Of a stretch of 36,743 nt of DNA, positions 24,882 to 31,426 are shown piece after piece. The notes under the pieces are model-generated. The model was not told the origin of the DNA. It was given only the letters and a program-made list of their open reading frames with translations, and searched no databases. The translations under genes were made by a program, and so were the position numbers. How positions within the stretch are numbered: the stretch's first letter is position 1; each line of letters begins with the position of its first letter. The stretch is from Candidatus Bathyarchaeota archaeon (GTDB taxonomy: Archaea > Thermoproteota > Bathyarchaeia > Bathyarchaeales > Bathycorpusculaceae): NCBI GenBank assembly GCA_003141855.1, contig PLNS01000011.1, positions 2,528 to 39,270 on the forward strand. The letters are read 5' to 3'.

Positions 24882-25015
24882 AAACGATAAGATAAGCGCA
24901 GAATAAAGTCCCTTTCAAATTTCCAAACCTTAAAACCTTTGTTTACCTTTTTAGCCACAGCTTCAGTCAAAAAACCTTTAAGCAACCTCTGCCTATGCAG
25001 TTTTTGGTGACAAGT

Positions 25016-25309
25016 ATGCAAAAAACGAGAAGAATCATTTATGTTAACTTGCTTGCAACCGTTGGTTTAATGATGGTTTTGATTAGTCCAATGTATGTAT
25101 TAGTGGCTTCAGTTAGTATCCTTGCTTTTCTAGCGATTGCTAGGCAAATGAACTTCTACAAAATAGCTATGATGGTAAAGAATCATGCAAAAACTGTTTC
25201 AAAGTTGCGCTTTGAGATCCAAGCCAAGCTTCACACCGGCTTTAGAGACTACAGCGGCTCTGTGGAAAGCGAAGAATCTAGCCATAAAAGTTGTGGTTTC
25301 GTAAGGTAA
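25016..25309 (+). CDS. Small membrane protein, hypothetical
   Basis: About 97 aa: two adjacent hydrophobic helices (YVNLLATVGLMMVLISPMYV and LVASVSILAFLAIA) followed by a basic, soluble tail of about 50 residues ending in Ser/Glu- and Cys-containing sequence. The frame opens at 24995, but ATG 25016 follows GGTGA by 5 nt and is preferred. No family is recognised. A T-rich terminator follows at about 25321-25335. Confidence 0.5.
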   Translation: MQKTRRIIYVNLLATVGLMMVLISPMYVLVASVSILAFLAIARQMNFYKIAMMVKNHAKTVSKLRFEIQAKLHTGFRDYSGSVESEESSHKSCGFVR

Positions 25310-25374
25310 GCACCTAAACCCTTTTTTATTTTTAAAATATTGGAATTGGAAAAGAAACTGGATAAAATAGTTTA

Positions 25375-25659
25375 TTATTTATTGGTCATTTCGTTGATTT
25401 GCTGTTCCATCGCGTGTCCGCGGCAGAAAACAACTGCTTTTTTCACGCCCGGAACCGCTTTAGCGGCATCACGTATGTCGGCTGAAAGTTTGAAAGCGAT
25501 GGGGCAGAATGGACTTGTCGGGACGAACTCGACGGTGACTGTACCTGGCTCGGTTTCTTTAACGCTCTGGATCATCTGCATTTCCTCGAAAGTTTGTCCT
25601 GTTTCGGGGTCTTGCACTTTGCCTACTTCTACGCGTACTTTATCTTCAAGTTCAGTCAT
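25375..25659 (-). CDS. MIP18/DUF59-family iron-sulfur assembly protein
   Basis: A 94-aa protein of the MIP18/SufT-like family, which helps to mature or deliver Fe-S clusters. The conserved core is VGKVQDPETGQTFEEMQMIQ, then VTVEFVPTSPFCPIAFKLS with the family's key cysteine, and VPGVKKAVVFCRGH. The start ATG 25659 lies just after GAGG, and a TATA-like TTTATATG lies on the minus strand near 25706-25713. It is divergent from the HIT gene. Confidence 0.82.
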   Translation of the reverse strand: MTELEDKVRVEVGKVQDPETGQTFEEMQMIQSVKETEPGTVTVEFVPTSPFCPIAFKLSADIRDAAKAVPGVKKAVVFCRGHAMEQQINEMTNK

Positions 25660-25758
25660 TTTTTAAACCTCGCTGTACGTGAATGAATATGAAGCGGAAA
25701 GGGCATATAAACTGATTGATTAAGCAAAAGTGACGTAGTAATTTAGCGGTGAGTTGAC

Positions 25759-26178
25759 TTGACGTTTGATGAATCCTGCATATTCTGCAAAATTGTCCGT
25801 AAACAAGCGCCAGCTAGCATCATCTACGAAGATGAAGCAGTCATGGTTTTCCTCGATATTCGACCGTTAAACATGGGGCATACGCTTGTCATACCTAAAG
25901 CCCACTACGTTGACATATTCGACATCCCCCAAAACCTGCTAAGCCAAGTCCACAAGGTTGCCAAATTAGTTTCCTTTGCAGTCAAAAAAGCAACCAGCGC
26001 CGACGGCATCAGCATCATCCAGCAGAACGGCAAAGCCGCAGGTCAAGACATATTCCACCTGCATGTGCATGTGGTTCCACGGTTTGAGGGGCAAAAACTG
26101 CCGCATTTCAGCGACCTCAAAGAAGTCGAGCGAGCAAAACTTGACGAGATGGCGAAGAAAATAAAGCAACCCCTCTAA
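25759..26178 (+). CDS. HIT family nucleotide hydrolase/transferase
   Basis: A 139-aa histidine-triad protein. The motif HLHVHVVPR (about 114-122) gives the His-x-His-x-His catalytic triad. The N-terminus has the zinc pair CIFCKI and the family segments MVFLDIRPLNMGHTLVIPK and ISIIQQNGKAAGQDIFH. Such enzymes act on adenosine 5'-monophosphoramidate or related nucleotides. The start is TTG 25759, following a GGTGAG site at 25749-25754. The protein is cytoplasmic. Confidence 0.9.
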   Translation: MTFDESCIFCKIVRKQAPASIIYEDEAVMVFLDIRPLNMGHTLVIPKAHYVDIFDIPQNLLSQVHKVAKLVSFAVKKATSADGISIIQQNGKAAGQDIFHLHVHVVPRFEGQKLPHFSDLKEVERAKLDEMAKKIKQPL

Positions 26179-26293
26179 ATTGAAACTCTTCTGACGCTGG
26201 GAAAATTGGGTTAAGTTCAAAGTTGCTTATTTTCCCTTAGCGATACCAAGTAAGTATCCGCCCAAGCCGATTTAAAAAAAATATTTTGGGGTA

Positions 26294-26334
26294 ATTTTTT
26301 AAAAAATGTGGGGTTTCCTGTTTAAAATTACAGG
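26294..26334. terminator. Inverted repeats between convergent genes
   Basis: The perfect palindrome ATTTTTTAAAAAAT (26294-26307) and the hairpin CCTGT-TTAAAATT-ACAGG (26317-26334, sharing its central bases) lie between the HIT and fasciclin 3' ends. They probably end transcription from both sides. Confidence 0.4.
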
Positions 26335-26340
26335 TTCCTG

Positions 26341-26781
26341 CTACATTTGTTCGCCTACAACTGCCATTTTCGGCATCAACACTTTATCGATGGCATGGCA
26401 AACTCCATTATCCACGGCTAAGTCTGGCTTGATGATGTTTGCACCGTTAACTTTCATGTTTCTATGCATGTGCCAGCGTTTAGCGTCTATCTTTAATTCT
26501 CCTCCCGAAACCGCCTGCAAATACTCGTGCTCAGCCAAGTCTTTAGCCATAAGCTTTCCTTCAACAACATGGAAAGTCAAGACTTCCTTCACCTTTGCAG
26601 TGTCTTTGAGGAGCATGTCGAGTTCTGCTTTGGGTATTTTAGCGAATGCTTCATCTGTGGGCGCAAAAACCGTGAATGGACCTGGACCCTTCAATGTGTC
26701 AACTAATCCCGCTGCTTTTACAGCTTCAACAAGGGTGTTAAACATGCCTGAAGCCATTGCAGTGTCAACAATATCCGGCAA
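26341..26781 (-). CDS. Fasciclin (FAS1) domain protein without signal peptide
   Basis: A 146-aa protein made of one FAS1 domain: PDIVDTAMASGMFNTLVEAV, the H1 motif GPFTVFAPTDEAFAKIP, then VLTFHVVEGKLMAKDL and the C-terminal H2-like NIIKPDLAVDNGVCHAIDKV. FAS1 proteins usually work as extracellular adhesion modules, but no signal peptide is visible here, as in many prokaryotic single-domain members. The start is TTG 26781 after a strong GGAGGTGA. Confidence 0.88.
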   Translation of the reverse strand: MPDIVDTAMASGMFNTLVEAVKAAGLVDTLKGPGPFTVFAPTDEAFAKIPKAELDMLLKDTAKVKEVLTFHVVEGKLMAKDLAEHEYLQAVSGGELKIDAKRWHMHRNMKVNGANIIKPDLAVDNGVCHAIDKVLMPKMAVVGEQM

Positions 26782-26900
26782 AATTTCACCTCCACTCGAT
26801 TAAATTTTAAAAATCACTATGAATACAATGGATAGAACAAACTATAAACCTTGCTAATCTAATGACACGTGGGTTTGTAGCGCCAGAAGTCCCTTTCAAC

Positions 26901-27980
26901 TTAGGAGTGGATTGTTTGTGCGATTCTAAAAATGATGAATTCCGCTGGCTTTACAGGCGCCACACCGATAAGCACTATTAACCGCCCGTTATCAATGTCG
27001 TTTTGAGTCATCATGCTTCTATCGCACTTCACAAAGTATGCCTCTTGCTGGGTAGCGCCTAATATCATGCCAGCTGTCCATGCTTGAGTTAGGAAATTCT
27101 CGATTGCTGATTTAACTTTAGTCCATGTTGCCTGGTTGTTTAATTCAAAAGTTGCCCATGCTGTTCCTTTGGTGATTGATTGCTCAAGGTAAATGAGCAG
27201 TCGTCGAACGTTAACATATCGGGTTTCTAGGTCGCTGGAGAGGGTTCTGGCGCCCCACACCCTGATGCCCCTGTCTGGGAAAGAGCGTATAGTGTTTATT
27301 CCTTGCGAATTAAGCGGTTCAAGCAGGTTTTGGTTACCCGAAAATTCAGTGCCAACTGCACCCTTGACTACTTGGTTGGCAGGCGCCTTGTGAACGCCCT
27401 GTTCAATATCCACTCGTGCGTAAATTCCCGCAATATGTCCGCCTGGCGGAACCAAACATAACCGCCCTGTTGTGGCTTCCTTAATGTTAATCCATGGGTA
27501 ATACAAAGCAGCAAACGAAGACTCATGCGGCTTAGTAACGCTGGATGGGTCCTGCCCCTTAAGCGAATCAAAAATAACAAACCGCTTCCTTAACCGTTCA
27601 CAATGACTAATCAATGCGTCAGCCAAACCTGCTACGGCTTGAGCGTTGGGAGAGTAAACAATTGACACTTCATCAACTTTTTCAATATTAGCGATAGCTG
27701 ATGCATAATCAGAATTAACCACCTTGCACCCATAGCATCGCTGCCCGCCGTTTAGGAAAAAACCTTCAACAGCATAAGGCAGATACTTGCCCTCGCCAAA
27801 GTAGCCGCCAAAAACCTTTTGGTAATCAACCCAACTCGTGACGAGTGTTGGCGTGTTTGGACCCGTTTGGGTTTCCCCTAAAAAAGCAACGGTGCTTGTG
27901 CTTACGCCTTCGATTGGTTGCGGATGAGAGGCAATGTTTTGTATGTATATTCCGGGCGGTTTTATGGTAAAGCGGCTCAT
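26901..27980 (-). CDS. Contractile injection system / phage tail sheath protein, orphan
   Basis: A 359-aa sheath subunit of the contractile tail family, close in length to the sheaths of extracellular injection systems (Pvc2/Afp2, about 350 aa). The N-terminus has PPGIYIQNIASHPQPIEGVS and STVAFLGETQTGP. The C-terminus has the well-conserved block FLTQAWTAGMILGATQQEAY, VKCDRSMMTQNDIDNGRLIV and LIGVAPVKPAEFIIFRI, which holds the sheath core interactions. A sheath contracts around an inner tube to drive it through a membrane. No tube, baseplate, spike or ATPase gene is nearby, so this copy either works with parts elsewhere or is a remnant. ATG 27980 overlaps the stop of a 29-codon leftover frame by 4 nt. 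Confidence 0.9.
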   Translation of the reverse strand: MSRFTIKPPGIYIQNIASHPQPIEGVSTSTVAFLGETQTGPNTPTLVTSWVDYQKVFGGYFGEGKYLPYAVEGFFLNGGQRCYGCKVVNSDYASAIANIEKVDEVSIVYSPNAQAVAGLADALISHCERLRKRFVIFDSLKGQDPSSVTKPHESSFAALYYPWINIKEATTGRLCLVPPGGHIAGIYARVDIEQGVHKAPANQVVKGAVGTEFSGNQNLLEPLNSQGINTIRSFPDRGIRVWGARTLSSDLETRYVNVRRLLIYLEQSITKGTAWATFELNNQATWTKVKSAIENFLTQAWTAGMILGATQQEAYFVKCDRSMMTQNDIDNGRLIVLIGVAPVKPAEFIIFRIAQTIHS

Positions 27981-28066
27981 AAGTTAACGTTAGCAAGCGG
28001 TCGTTTTTGTGCATATTGGTATCCTTGGAAACGTCGACTGCGCTTATTGCGCTTTTTTAAAAGCAC
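27977..28066 (-). pseudogene. Leftover 3' end of a winged-helix gene (tail copy C)
   Basis: This 29-codon frame from GTG 28066 contains GYQYAQKRP, the same C-terminal peptide as the regulator at 29853-30260 (RRYQYAQKRPPV). Codon differences are nearly all silent, so this is coding sequence in origin. The rest of the gene is not recognisable upstream. Its TGA overlaps the ATG of the sheath gene. Confidence 0.45.
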
Positions 28067-28109
28067 TCGATTTCAACATGTTAATGGCTGCGGAAAACGC
28101 CATTACGAC

Positions 28110-28230
28110 CTACCCCCTATAGGTTTCTGCAACCTATTTCTATTAGGCTCCAAATATGTTCGTGCTAGCCTACCCCCTCTATCGTTTCTGCAATGAACCA
28201 CTATTAGGATCCAAATATGATGGCGCTGGA
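28110..28230. repeat. Two tandem ~61-bp repeats (copies R2 and R3)
   Basis: CCTACCCCCT, TTTCTGCAA, CTATTAGG and CCAAATATG occur in the same order in both units, 61 bp apart (TTTCTGCAA at 28124-28132 and 28185-28193). A third, single copy is R1 at 16005-16057. The whole unit is conserved rather than alternating with unique spacers, so this is not a CRISPR array. Confidence 0.65.
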
Positions 28231-28286
28231 TTACAAATAAGGCGAGCGTACTGCTGAGTGAATTTTTGTTGTCTTGGAAGCTGCTG

Positions 28287-28325
28287 TTAGTTTGGGGGTC
28301 TTTTTTGTGCGTATTGGTAAACCCT
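28287..28325 (-). pseudogene. Leftover 3' end of a winged-helix gene (tail copy B)
   Basis: On the minus strand the sequence encodes RVYQYAQKRPPN then TAA, nearly the same peptide as the end of the regulator at 29853. Five of the codons differ only in the third base. An in-frame TAG lies directly upstream, so only the tail survives. Confidence 0.45.
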
Positions 28326-28382
28326 CTATTTGATATTGAAAAAATTTATTAGCGCTTACGATAACTTGGGCTGGGGTATCTG

Positions 28383-29822
28383 TTGCCATCTAGTGACGAA
28401 ACACTTCTCCCAGATCTCGAATGGGAATTAATGACTAAACCGTTAACGGTCACCAAGGTTAACGATAATGAGCGCCTTCCAAAAGGTCAAAAGAGAATTA
28501 TAATTACACGAGACAACGATTATAATCTTCACGGGGAATTGGAATTCGAGGACAACGACTTCGGGTCTTCATATTTTTGCAATCAATCTTCTCCTGGAAC
28601 TTTTATTAAATATTTTGAAATAACTGGCTCAAACCATTCAGATTCTCGTCAGTATACCCTTGAAAACTGCTACATTAATCCAGATGGAATGGTATTAGGT
28701 GAAAACAAAGCTAATCTTTTCTTAAGTGCGCTAAAAATTAAATCAAACCCTGAACAGGAAGTCGTCCATTTTAATGAGTGGTGTCTTAATGGGCCATCTA
28801 CAGCAGTATTTTCAAGAAGTACAATTCGAAAATTAAATAGAATTTACACTAAAGAACGCTTTGAAAATAGCGATAAAAAATTAGAATCAATAACGATAAC
28901 AAATACTCCTACAAGTTACGCAATGGATTATCTTTTAATAAACGCACTGGATTACAAGTTTATCGTAGCAAAAGCGCCAGAACACTTGGGACCGATTTGG
29001 TCATCAAACATAGGAATTGAATATAGAACTGAATGGGGCAAAGTACCTAATTCTGCCGAGCGGGAAGAAATAATCGAGTTATTAAGTTTCGTATTTGGGC
29101 GCCAGTTGTTGCCCATTGGCTACACGGCTTATAATAAAGATGAAAACGTCCTCGAATCATACGCTCGCCATCCTTGGGGATATTCTGCAAAGTCCATTTG
29201 CTCTATAGACGGTTTTCCTCCAGTGCCTGTCGATATTTGGCACAAGGATAGCGCTAAAAATGCAATCCAAAGTCTATTACCCATTTATCTCCAAAAATGC
29301 GAAGATTTGAATTTAAAAGAAGCACTTTGGAACTATTGGGTTTCTCGACAAATGCCGCTAGGAGCTAATTTTGCCATTTTGGGAGCTAGCATTGAATTCA
29401 TAATGCGAGGTTGGTTCAGCAAAAAATCAAGAAGCAATATATATTTAAAGAAAAGTGCCTTCGAAAGTTTGCTGTCCGATGATATCAAAAGTATGCAAAA
29501 TAAGCTTAACAAGTTACCTAACGGGGAGAAGATAATGGATAATATTCATAGATCAAACGAAGCAGGGGTAATGAAAAGATATGCGCTCTTCTTTGAGGGA
29601 ATAGGTATAGACCTGAGCGATTCTGAGCGGGCGGCAATTGAAGAGCGCAATGTCTCTGTCCATGCAAAAGCATTATTTGAAGAGACAGACTCACACGAAC
29701 TAGCATTACATGCAAGAACTTTTGAAGTCCTGTTTAACAAAATTATACTAAAACTGTTAGGCTATTCAGGAAATTACATCGACTATACATCCAGCGGATG
29801 GCCAGAAAAACAAATCAATTAA
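28383..29822 (+). CDS. ApeA-like HEPN-domain protein, candidate anti-phage RNase
   Basis: A 479-aa soluble protein. The N-terminal half (about 20-220) is beta-rich, like the N-terminal domain of ApeA-type proteins. The C-terminal half is helical and ends in a HEPN-like domain whose RNVSVH motif (422-427, Arg-x4-His) is the usual HEPN RNase site, near the helix SDSERAAIEERN. Such proteins often act in phage defence or toxin systems by cutting RNA. The ApeA relation is judged by eye. The gene is visibly richer in A/T than its neighbours, which suggests transfer. The frame starts at TTG 28383; ATG 28431 is a possible alternative. Confidence 0.6.
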   Translation: MPSSDETLLPDLEWELMTKPLTVTKVNDNERLPKGQKRIIITRDNDYNLHGELEFEDNDFGSSYFCNQSSPGTFIKYFEITGSNHSDSRQYTLENCYINPDGMVLGENKANLFLSALKIKSNPEQEVVHFNEWCLNGPSTAVFSRSTIRKLNRIYTKERFENSDKKLESITITNTPTSYAMDYLLINALDYKFIVAKAPEHLGPIWSSNIGIEYRTEWGKVPNSAEREEIIELLSFVFGRQLLPIGYTAYNKDENVLESYARHPWGYSAKSICSIDGFPPVPVDIWHKDSAKNAIQSLLPIYLQKCEDLNLKEALWNYWVSRQMPLGANFAILGASIEFIMRGWFSKKSRSNIYLKKSAFESLLSDDIKSMQNKLNKLPNGEKIMDNIHRSNEAGVMKRYALFFEGIGIDLSDSERAAIEERNVSVHAKALFEETDSHELALHARTFEVLFNKIILKLLGYSGNYIDYTSSGWPEKQIN

Positions 29823-29852
29823 CGCTATTATGCTTATAAAAACAAACGTCTC

Positions 29853-30260
29853 TCAAACGGGGGGTCTTTTCTGCGCATACTGATAGCGTCGTGGTTTGCC
29901 TAGGCGGGTTAGTATGTTGTCTTTAACCAAATCCACCAGTGCGTGGGCTACGGCGGTGCGGTCGTAGTGGAAGCCTTTGCGTGCGAGTTCAGTGTGGACG
30001 TCGTCTAAGCCTCTTGGCTCTGCGAACCATTTTTCTTCCCAGAGTTTTTGGATTACGCCTCGGCAGGTTTCGGCTCTTGGCAGGGGTGCGGGTCGTTCGG
30101 CTAGTTGGGTTAGGTTGGTGTTTTTGAGGCGTTCGGTTATGGTGGTGAGGATTCTGTCTACGGCTGTTTGGATTTGGTCGGGTTGGGCTTCGATTTCGAA
30201 TTCTATGTCGCCGATTTTCATTTTTACGCGTATGGGAGGGTTTTGCGGTTTTTCTGTCAA
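29853..30260 (-). CDS. Winged-helix regulator divergent from nurA-herA
   Basis: The protein is 135 aa from TTG 30260, which follows AGGTGAAG. An N-terminal stretch (KIGDIEFEIEAQPDQIQTAV and a long helix) could dimerise. The C-terminal 65 residues look like a winged helix (RGVIQKLWEEKWFAEPRGLD, DVHTELARKGFHYDRTAVAH, LVKDNILTRLGKPRRYQY). The frame is open further upstream to 30398, but that part lies in the promoter. It is divergent from nurA-herA, with paired inverted repeats over both promoters, so it is probably a local repressor that also controls itself. Remnants of its tail occur at 27977-28066 and 28287-28325. Confidence 0.65.
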   Translation of the reverse strand: MTEKPQNPPIRVKMKIGDIEFEIEAQPDQIQTAVDRILTTITERLKNTNLTQLAERPAPLPRAETCRGVIQKLWEEKWFAEPRGLDDVHTELARKGFHYDRTAVAHALVDLVKDNILTRLGKPRRYQYAQKRPPV

Positions 30261-30282
30261 CTCTTCACCTATTGTATATTGA

Positions 30283-30307
30283 ATTGTGCAAGATGCGCAT
30301 GCACAAT
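30283..30307 (-). promoter_or_regulatory. Inverted repeat over the regulator's promoter
   Basis: ATTGTGC (30283-30289) and GCACAAT (30301-30307) are perfect inverted repeats with an 11-bp spacer. They fall on the expected transcription start of the minus-strand regulator gene, just downstream of its TATA-like ATTTAAGTA (about 30308-30317). Confidence 0.5.
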
Positions 30308-30348
30308 ACTTAAATATTTCACCAATAAAGATATTGAATATTGGTGAA
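30308..30348 (+). promoter_or_regulatory. nurA promoter with 10-bp inverted repeat
   Basis: The TATA-like CTTAAATA (30309-30316) is followed by TTCACCAATA (30318-30327) and TATTGGTGAA (30339-30348), perfect inverted repeats with an 11-bp spacer, the same spacer length as the repeat at 30283. The right arm covers the start of transcription and the GGTGA ribosome site (about 30343-30347) of the GTG start at 30354. Confidence 0.55.
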
Positions 30349-30353
30349 TCATC

Positions 30354-31424
30354 GTGATTGAACAATATACAATTACTAACAAATATAACTTTCCACAACC
30401 CTCCATAGACTCAACCCTCCCCCAACGCTTCTTCGAGCAAAGCATCCACTCCCTCAAACAAGTCCAACACCACCCCCTGCAACTAAACCAGCAATTTCAA
30501 CAACTAAACACAACCGAACAATACCCCCACAACATACAACTAAAACCCCAACCAATCATCCTAAAACCCGACCACCAAGAAACAATAATCGCCGCCATCG
30601 ACACCTCAACAATAAAAATCGGCGAAACCAGCACCGGCATAATCGTCGCCGTCCGAGGAGCAACCACATGGAAACAAAACGGCGCCTACAAATACACCCG
30701 CCTCGGACCCTTCATATTCCACATAACAGAGGAAAACAAAAACCAACTATACAACACGCTCGAACACGCGTACTTTAGCACCGCATACGGTAGCTGCCAC
30801 CAAGCCGCACCAAACATCATGCAAATGCCCACACGCCTCGCCAGCCTCTTAGAGCGGTGGCTGCAAACCATGCTCGCAAAAACCGTAAACCGCGGCGTTC
30901 TCCTGTTTGATGGCTCATTAACCTGTGGCACCCCTGAAACCCCAACCCAACGCCTCAGAGAAATCTTGGGCTATGCAAGAAGAAACCAAAGCACCGTTTT
31001 GGCGTTCTCGAAAGCCACCACGCTAAGAGCCAACGGCTTGTTAATAACGGAGCAGCTTCCAAACCGTGACCCGCCCTACTTGCTTGAAACCGCAGGCGTT
31101 CATTCAAAACCGCCGATGATGCTGCTGGGCGACGTTTATGTGGCGCGATTAAACAAGGCAAACCTTGCGTTTAGATTGGACATCGACAAAGAAACGCCAG
31201 TTGAACAGCGGATGGATGCCATCCAAAAACTGCTCGGCAACGACCTCTACACACAAAGCTACCCCGAAACACTCCGCCTATCCCACATCCTCTGCGCTTT
31301 CACCGCCAACGAAGTCCTAGCCATCAAACACTTCATCACCCGCAAACACGGCATCCAAATCATCAACCGACCCGACATGCACAAACTCCTCTTCGGATCA
31401 TACGGTTTCAAAGGAGAAAATTAA
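30354..31424 (+). CDS. nurA: NurA-type 5'-3' nuclease
   Basis: A 356-aa NurA-domain nuclease. Family motifs are IIAAIDTSTIKIG (metal-binding D83), LLERW (E167), VLLFDGSLTCG (D186), a C-terminal PPMMLLGDVYVARL, and LRLSHILCAFTANEV with a likely catalytic His. NurA cuts DNA ends and works inside the hexameric HerA pump; in most archaea the two act with Mre11-Rad50 in DNA-end resection. Residues 35-60 are unusually Gln/His-rich (VQHHPLQLNQQFQQLN). The start is GTG 30354 after GGTGA. It is followed after 2 nt by herA. No mre11 or rad50 lies in this window. Confidence 0.85.
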   Translation: MIEQYTITNKYNFPQPSIDSTLPQRFFEQSIHSLKQVQHHPLQLNQQFQQLNTTEQYPHNIQLKPQPIILKPDHQETIIAAIDTSTIKIGETSTGIIVAVRGATTWKQNGAYKYTRLGPFIFHITEENKNQLYNTLEHAYFSTAYGSCHQAAPNIMQMPTRLASLLERWLQTMLAKTVNRGVLLFDGSLTCGTPETPTQRLREILGYARRNQSTVLAFSKATTLRANGLLITEQLPNRDPPYLLETAGVHSKPPMMLLGDVYVARLNKANLAFRLDIDKETPVEQRMDAIQKLLGNDLYTQSYPETLRLSHILCAFTANEVLAIKHFITRKHGIQIINRPDMHKLLFGSYGFKGEN

Positions 31425-31426
31425 TC

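Larger units (their letters stand above)
28067..28382. other. Spacer with decayed sequences and repeats between sheath and HEPN genes
   Basis: This stretch holds the two tandem repeat units R2 and R3, the tail copy B, and the immediate upstream region of the HEPN gene. I see no intact gene in it. Confidence 0.6.

Noticed and set aside
28110-28230. CRISPR-like spacing of two 61-bp units
   Set aside because: The complete unit is similar between copies and there are no unique spacers between identical repeats. Only two tandem copies exist and no cas genes are nearby.
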